From Flavobacteriales bacterium UBA974 (GTDB lineage Bacteria; Bacteroidota; Bacteroidia; Flavobacteriales_D; Sanyastnellaceae), in NCBI GenBank assembly GCA_002292405.1, contig DBBW01000013.1:16286-41141 (forward strand): a DNA stretch of 24,856 nucleotides. Reading direction: 5' to 3'. Shown piece by piece: positions 21,232-24,856 of the stretch. The translations under genes were made by a program, and so were the position numbers. The notes under the pieces were generated by a model that saw nothing but the letters and a program-made list of their open reading frames with translations, was not told the origin of the DNA and searched no databases. The stretch's first letter is position 1, and every line of letters starts with the position of its first letter.

Positions 21232-21807
21232 ATGATAAAACCTATAGTCGCTTTTGGAGATCCTGTGTTAAAAGCTGAGGCGGAAGAAATAAAGGAAGGG
21301 CGTTCTGGGCTTTCTAAGTTGATTGAAGACATGTGGGAGACCATGTATCATGCTGAGGGCGTGGGTCTTGCTTCCCCTCAAGTAGGTGAGTCTATCAGGA
21401 TGTTTGTTATTGACGGCTCACCTTTCGCAGAAGGTGAAAATGGTGATAAAGGGTGTGAGGCATTTAAGCGGGTGATGATTAATCCAGTGATTTTTGATCA
21501 GTCAGTTGACGAGATAAGCATGGAAGAGGGGTGTTTATCAATTCCTGGAATAAGAGAAGCCGTAGTTAGGCCAAACGAAATATCAGTCGAGTACTACAAT
21601 GAATCTTGGGAGTTGGTTGAAGAGCGGCTCATGGGTGTTGCAGCAAGGATTGTCCTGCATGAGTACGATCATCTTGACGGTATTATGATCACAGACCATA
21701 TTACTGCTGTGAAGCGTAGATTGCTTCATGGGAAATTGAGAGATATTGGTTTGGGAAAAATTTCTGTAGATTACAAAATGAAATTGCCTAAAAAGAAAGT
21801 GAGATGA
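21232..21807 (+). CDS. def: Peptide deformylase
   Basis: Removes the N-terminal formyl group from nascent proteins; an Fe/Zn metalloenzyme in the cytosol. 191 aa. All three motifs are present: GVGLASPQVG (motif 1, Gln50), EGCLSIPG (motif 2, metal ligand Cys101) and LHEYDHLDGI (motif 3, His143, Glu144, His147). The insert between motifs 1 and 2 (PFAEGENGDKGCEAFKRV) is longer than in E. coli, as in many Bacteroidota enzymes. Its stop overlaps the ATG of the TPR lipoprotein gene (ATGA, 21804-21807), and fba follows, so the three probably form an operon. Its promoter is the symmetric element shared with ribBA. Confidence 0.97.
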   Translation: MIKPIVAFGDPVLKAEAEEIKEGRSGLSKLIEDMWETMYHAEGVGLASPQVGESIRMFVIDGSPFAEGENGDKGCEAFKRVMINPVIFDQSVDEISMEEGCLSIPGIREAVVRPNEISVEYYNESWELVEERLMGVAARIVLHEYDHLDGIMITDHITAVKRRLLHGKLRDIGLGKISVDYKMKLPKKKVR

Positions 21808-22331
21808 TTGCAATACGATTCCTGGGTTTAATTACATTCATAATTCTATGTATTTCTTGCGCAACGAATGCAGAAGATAAAAATCTATCTTGTGCGGAAA
21901 GACAGGTGGTGATGAATTCAATGGAAGCAGGGTTGAATCTTGATTCAGAGTTTGACACTTTGAAAGTCACAAATCTCATTAGGACATACGCTGAGTTTTC
22001 AAATGCCTGCCCAAATGATTCTTTAACGCCCGAGTATCTTACAAGAAGGGCAGATTTGCTTCGGGGGATGGGAAAAATTCGCGAGGCCATCACGCAGCTT
22101 TTATCTGTTCATGACGGTTTCCCCAATTATGATAGAAATGTTATGTGCGCATTACTTGTGGGTTATCTTTATGAAAATGAATTGGGGGATGATGAAATGG
22201 CAGAAAAAATGTACAGAAATGTGATTGAACTCTATCCAGATTCAAGGGAAGCAGAGATTTCCCGCCAATCCATCAAGCATCTGGGGGTTTCTCCTGAAGA
22301 TGTTGTTCGATCGTTTCAAGTCATTCAATAG
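21804..22331 (+). CDS. TPR-like exported protein, probable lipoprotein
   Basis: 175 aa. The N-terminus MIAIRFLGLITFIILCISCA is a signal peptide with a possible lipidation Cys19. The mature region has paired helices of TPR type (TPEYLTRRADLLRGMGKIRE followed by AITQLLSVHDGFPN; then LLVGYLYENELGDDEMAEKM followed by YRNVIELYPDS). The last unit, with the 'A...Y..VI..YP.S..A' pattern, is the clearest TPR. Specific function is unknown; a scaffold in the cell envelope is likely. It is translationally coupled to def (4-base overlap) and 18 bp before the fructose-bisphosphate aldolase gene. Confidence 0.8.
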   Translation: MIAIRFLGLITFIILCISCATNAEDKNLSCAERQVVMNSMEAGLNLDSEFDTLKVTNLIRTYAEFSNACPNDSLTPEYLTRRADLLRGMGKIREAITQLLSVHDGFPNYDRNVMCALLVGYLYENELGDDEMAEKMYRNVIELYPDSREAEISRQSIKHLGVSPEDVVRSFQVIQ

Positions 22332-22349
22332 TTTTAAATATATAGTATC

Positions 22350-23420
22350 ATGAGTAAAAGATTTAGATCGGGTGTGTTGTTTGGTGATGAACTTCGCGAA
22401 GTGTTTGATGATGCAAAATCAAAGGGCTATGCTCTTCCAGCGGTTAATGTCATCGGATCTAGCTCAGTTAATGCTGTTATGGAAACAGCAAGAGACATGA
22501 ATTCCCCGGTAATTATTCAGTTTTCCAATGGAGGTGCTGTTTTTAATGCAGGAAAAGGACTGGAGCTAGAAGGGCAAAAGGCTGCAATCCTCGGCTCCAT
22601 TGCTGGTGCCCATCATATTAATACGTTAGCTGAGGCGTATGGCGTTCCAGTTATTTTACATACAGACCATTGCGCTCGCAAGCTACTCCCTTGGATTGAT
22701 GGACTTATTTCTGCAAGTGAAAAGCACTTTGCTGAAACAGGAAAACCTTTATACAGCTCTCACATGATTGATCTAAGTGAAGAGCCCGTAGAAGAAAATG
22801 TAGCAACTTGTAAAGAGTATCTTGCTAGAATGGCTCCGATGGGGATGTACCTCGAGATTGAGCTTGGCGTAACAGGCGGAGAAGAAGACGGTGTTGACAA
22901 TACAGATATTGACAGCTCACGACTTTACACTCAGCCAGAAGAGATTTCTTACGCCTTTGATGAGCTTTCAAAAGTAAGCGGACGATTTACTGTAGCTGCC
23001 GCTTTCGGAAATGTACACGGCGTATATCGTCCAGGAAACGTTGAGCTCCGTCCGGTAATCTTAAAAAACTGCCAGGAGTTTATTTCTAAAAAAAATCAAT
23101 TGCTCCACAACCCCGTCGACTTTGTGTTCCACGGTGGTAGTGGATCCACTGTTGAGGAAATTCGTGAGGCGATAGGCTACGGAGTCATTAAAATGAACAT
23201 AGACACCGATATGCAGTGGGCAACCCTTTGTGGTGTTCGTGATTATGTTACTGCAAAGTTGGATTACTTGCAAGAACAAATCGGAAATCCTGACGGCAAC
23301 GATAAGCCCAACAAAAAATACTATGATCCTCGGGTTTGGCTTAGAGAAGGAGAGAAGACTTTTGTGAAAAGACTTTCTCAAGCATTTGAGGATTTAAATT
23401 GTATCAATAGAAATGAATAG
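22350..23420 (+). CDS. fbaA: Class II fructose-bisphosphate aldolase
   Basis: Zinc-dependent glycolytic/gluconeogenic enzyme that interconverts fructose-1,6-bisphosphate with DHAP and glyceraldehyde-3-phosphate. 356 aa, the size of the class IIa (FbaA) subgroup. HTDHC (104-108) holds catalytic Asp106 and zinc ligand His107. LEIELGVTGGEEDGVDNTD is the class IIa loop. AAFGNVHGVY and VFHGGSGS carry the other zinc-binding histidines and the phosphate-binding glycines, and KMNIDTDMQWA is the C-terminal phosphate/Schiff-independent motif. It follows the TPR gene by 18 bp on the same strand. A weak TAGTTTTA box at 22329-22336 could give it an extra internal promoter. Confidence 0.97.
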   Translation: MSKRFRSGVLFGDELREVFDDAKSKGYALPAVNVIGSSSVNAVMETARDMNSPVIIQFSNGGAVFNAGKGLELEGQKAAILGSIAGAHHINTLAEAYGVPVILHTDHCARKLLPWIDGLISASEKHFAETGKPLYSSHMIDLSEEPVEENVATCKEYLARMAPMGMYLEIELGVTGGEEDGVDNTDIDSSRLYTQPEEISYAFDELSKVSGRFTVAAAFGNVHGVYRPGNVELRPVILKNCQEFISKKNQLLHNPVDFVFHGGSGSTVEEIREAIGYGVIKMNIDTDMQWATLCGVRDYVTAKLDYLQEQIGNPDGNDKPNKKYYDPRVWLREGEKTFVKRLSQAFEDLNCINRNE

Positions 23421-23509
23421 ACTATTTAAATAGGAGCAACCTAATTTATTAATTTACGTCTTAACTTTATAATACTACAATCAATTAACTGATTTTATCG
23501 ACCAATCAT

Positions 23510-24856
23510 ATGAAACGTTATTTATTATTTGTCCTAGCAGCTTTGACTGCAGGATTAGCTCAAGCTAACTTAGTGGGTCTTGAAAGCGAGGTTTACGCAG
23601 AATCACCTTATGGAACTGTTTATCGTGTCTATGCGACATTTGATAGCCCAACAGACGAATTAGTTGCTGTTTACGCTCTCGAAACTTCTCCAATGGAGTT
23701 AAGTGTAACGACTTCTTTTTATCAAGATGCAGTTGGGGGTTCTTTAGGAAGTACAATAAACCCAGCGTTTTTCGGGGCATTTCCCTCTTTAGAATATGAC
23801 AGCTGGTTTACAATTGGGTCATCAGACTCAAACGGTACCAGTGATATTCAACAGGTTGGAATGGATGATGCTTTTGCATCTTTTGAATCAGGCTCAGGTT
23901 TCACATTAGATACGTTTGTAGGAGGATCTATCTTTCTAATACCCGACGTTTCTGCAGATGCTGAAGCAGGTGCTGATGGACGTGTTCTTATTGGTCAGTT
24001 CACTACTGACGGTGTTGTAGATCTAACAGTTAACCTTCAGTGGGATGACGTAAATACGAACACAAGTAATAGCTTAGGCGTTTCTATCTCTTTCCCCTTT
24101 TTAGCTGTGTCTGGTTGTACCAACATATCTGCCGACAACTATGATCCATCTGCTACTGAAGACGATGGATCTTGTACGTTTGGAGGAGGTTTACTCTCTG
24201 GACTCTCTTATGAGGTAGTCGCTGTAGACCCCCTTGGAACAGGACAAAACACATATAGACTATATGCTGACTTCTCTTCTCCAGATGTTGAAGTGACTGC
24301 AGTTTATGGAACAGATACAACGCCATGGCAAATGGTGAGTGGTGCAGCAGACGGATTTTATAACGATGCTGTTGGATCTGATTTCGGAGGAGGCGTAAAT
24401 CCAGCATTTTTCGCGGCATTTCCATCTTTAGAATATGACAGTTGGTTTACTATTGGAGCTGAGCCAGGAGACGATGATGGCTTGAATAATGCCTTCGATG
24501 CAGCTTTAACATCATTAGATGACTTTAACTCAGGAGGCGACTTCTTAGTCAACACCTTCATCGGAGGTTCTATCTTCGTTGTTCCTGGTGCAAACTCTCA
24601 AGGAGTCCCTGTTGCAGGTAAAGTATTGCTAGGTCAATTCACAACCTCAGGTGTTGTGGAAGCATTGGTAAACATTCAATTTCGTAACGCAGCTCAAGAG
24701 AGTATTTACGCTGAGGGAATGACTTTAACCTTCCCACAAGTGGGAGTTGGTTGTACTGACCCTACTGCTTGTAACTATGATCCATCAGCTGAATTAGACA
24801 ATGGTTCTTGTTCTGTGGATGACGATTGTGGTGTTTGTGGCGGAGATAACTCATCA
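23510..24856 (+). CDS. Secreted surface protein with two tandem ~180-aa domains and Cys-rich 'CTDPxACNYDPSA' motifs (3' end outside window)
   Basis: Open from the ATG at 23510 to the right edge (449 codons, no stop). Signal peptide MKRYLLFVLAALTAGLAQA (1-19). Two copies of a beta-rich domain follow, at about 24-200 and 229-410, with matching cores at residues 84 and 297 (NPAFFxAFPSLEYDSWFTIG) and shared TFxGGSIF and LIGQFTT/LLGQFTT endings. After each copy comes a 20-residue Cys-bounded motif: CTNISADNYDPSATEDDGSC (203-222) and CTDPTACNYDPSAELDNGSC (415-434). The sequence ends in DDDCGVCGGDNSS, which in Flavobacteriales surface proteins usually leads into further copies and a T9SS sorting domain. 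The acidic Asp/Asn spacing suggests calcium binding, an inference. I do not recognise the ~180-aa domain by name. Confidence 0.9.
   Translation, partial: MKRYLLFVLAALTAGLAQANLVGLESEVYAESPYGTVYRVYATFDSPTDELVAVYALETSPMELSVTTSFYQDAVGGSLGSTINPAFFGAFPSLEYDSWFTIGSSDSNGTSDIQQVGMDDAFASFESGSGFTLDTFVGGSIFLIPDVSADAEAGADGRVLIGQFTTDGVVDLTVNLQWDDVNTNTSNSLGVSISFPFLAVSGCTNISADNYDPSATEDDGSCTFGGGLLSGLSYEVVAVDPLGTGQNTYRLYADFSSPDVEVTAVYGTDTTPWQMVSGAADGFYNDAVGSDFGGGVNPAFFAAFPSLEYDSWFTIGAEPGDDDGLNNAFDAALTSLDDFNSGGDFLVNTFIGGSIFVVPGANSQGVPVAGKVLLGQFTTSGVVEALVNIQFRNAAQESIYAEGMTLTFPQVGVGCTDPTACNYDPSAELDNGSCSVDDDCGVCGGDNSS
23579..24739 (+). repeat. Tandem coding repeat, 639-bp (213-aa) period
   Basis: The two domain copies occupy about 23579-24109 and 24194-24739. 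The best conserved DNA block starts at 23759 and 24398 (639 bp apart) and codes for NPAFF...SWFTIG in both, with mostly third-position changes, pointing to an old internal duplication rather than a recent one. The 20-residue Cys motif is likewise repeated at 24116-24175 and 24752-24811. Confidence 0.8.

Noticed and set aside
23422..23433. CTATTTAAATAG palindrome after fbaA
   Set aside because: A perfect 12-bp palindrome, but without a loop, U-tract or repeated copy in the window; AT-rich composition makes it unremarkable.
23565..24561. Minus-strand open frames opposite the surface protein
   Set aside because: Antisense shadows of a long repetitive coding frame with signal peptide and conserved motifs.

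Overview
The window reads as part of a chromosome from a member of the Bacteroidota, most likely a Flavobacteriales relative and probably marine. The evidence is a type IX secretion (T9SS) component (PorQ), a secreted protein ending in a type-B gliding/T9SS sorting domain, a choice-of-anchor L protein, a surface protein with the Flavobacteriales-style 'CTDPTACNYDPSA' cysteine motif, -7 promoter boxes of the TAnnTTTG type, and almost no Shine-Dalgarno sequences. Genus cannot be determined from what is visible. There is no CRISPR array, rRNA gene, clear tRNA, insertion sequence or prophage.

Layout. Bases 1-7417 are one leftward block. In transcription order it holds a GlmU-like nucleotidyltransferase/hexapeptide protein, Lon protease, PorQ, cytidylate kinase, and a GH3 glycosidase fused to a serine beta-lactamase-type domain (cut by the left edge). 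Facing right from 7477 is a T9SS-exported choice-of-anchor L protein. It is followed by a small, very basic protein with a Lys/Ala-rich tail (9820-10092) and, convergent to that, a small winged-helix-like protein. Leucyl/phenylalanyl-tRNA-protein transferase (aat) diverges from a NUDIX CoA-pyrophosphatase-like gene coupled to a helical-repeat gene. A leftward run at 16027-12453 holds an acyl-CoA carboxylase carboxyltransferase and three exported proteins (ChaN-like, DUF4920-like lipoprotein, CxxCH cytochrome lipoprotein). Then come a six-helix membrane protein, ettA, convergent xerD, a 372-bp gene-free stretch, type-B ribosomal protein L31, leftward ribBA, and a rightward def / TPR lipoprotein / fructose-bisphosphate aldolase run. 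The right edge cuts a tandem-repeat surface protein.

Most genes are housekeeping (translation, riboflavin, glycolysis, proteolysis, chromosome dimer resolution) mixed with envelope and T9SS functions. I found no convincing defence or mobile system.

The most notable signals are regulatory or domain-level. Several genes have a TAnnTTYG box exactly 4 nt before the ATG, implying leaderless or near-leaderless mRNAs; the ribBA/def spacer is a symmetric version of this. The GTP cyclohydrolase II half of RibBA lacks its zinc cysteines and other key residues. A GC-rich hairpin island sits unexplained upstream of rpmE2. The surface protein at the right edge carries two copies of a domain about 180 residues long that I cannot name.
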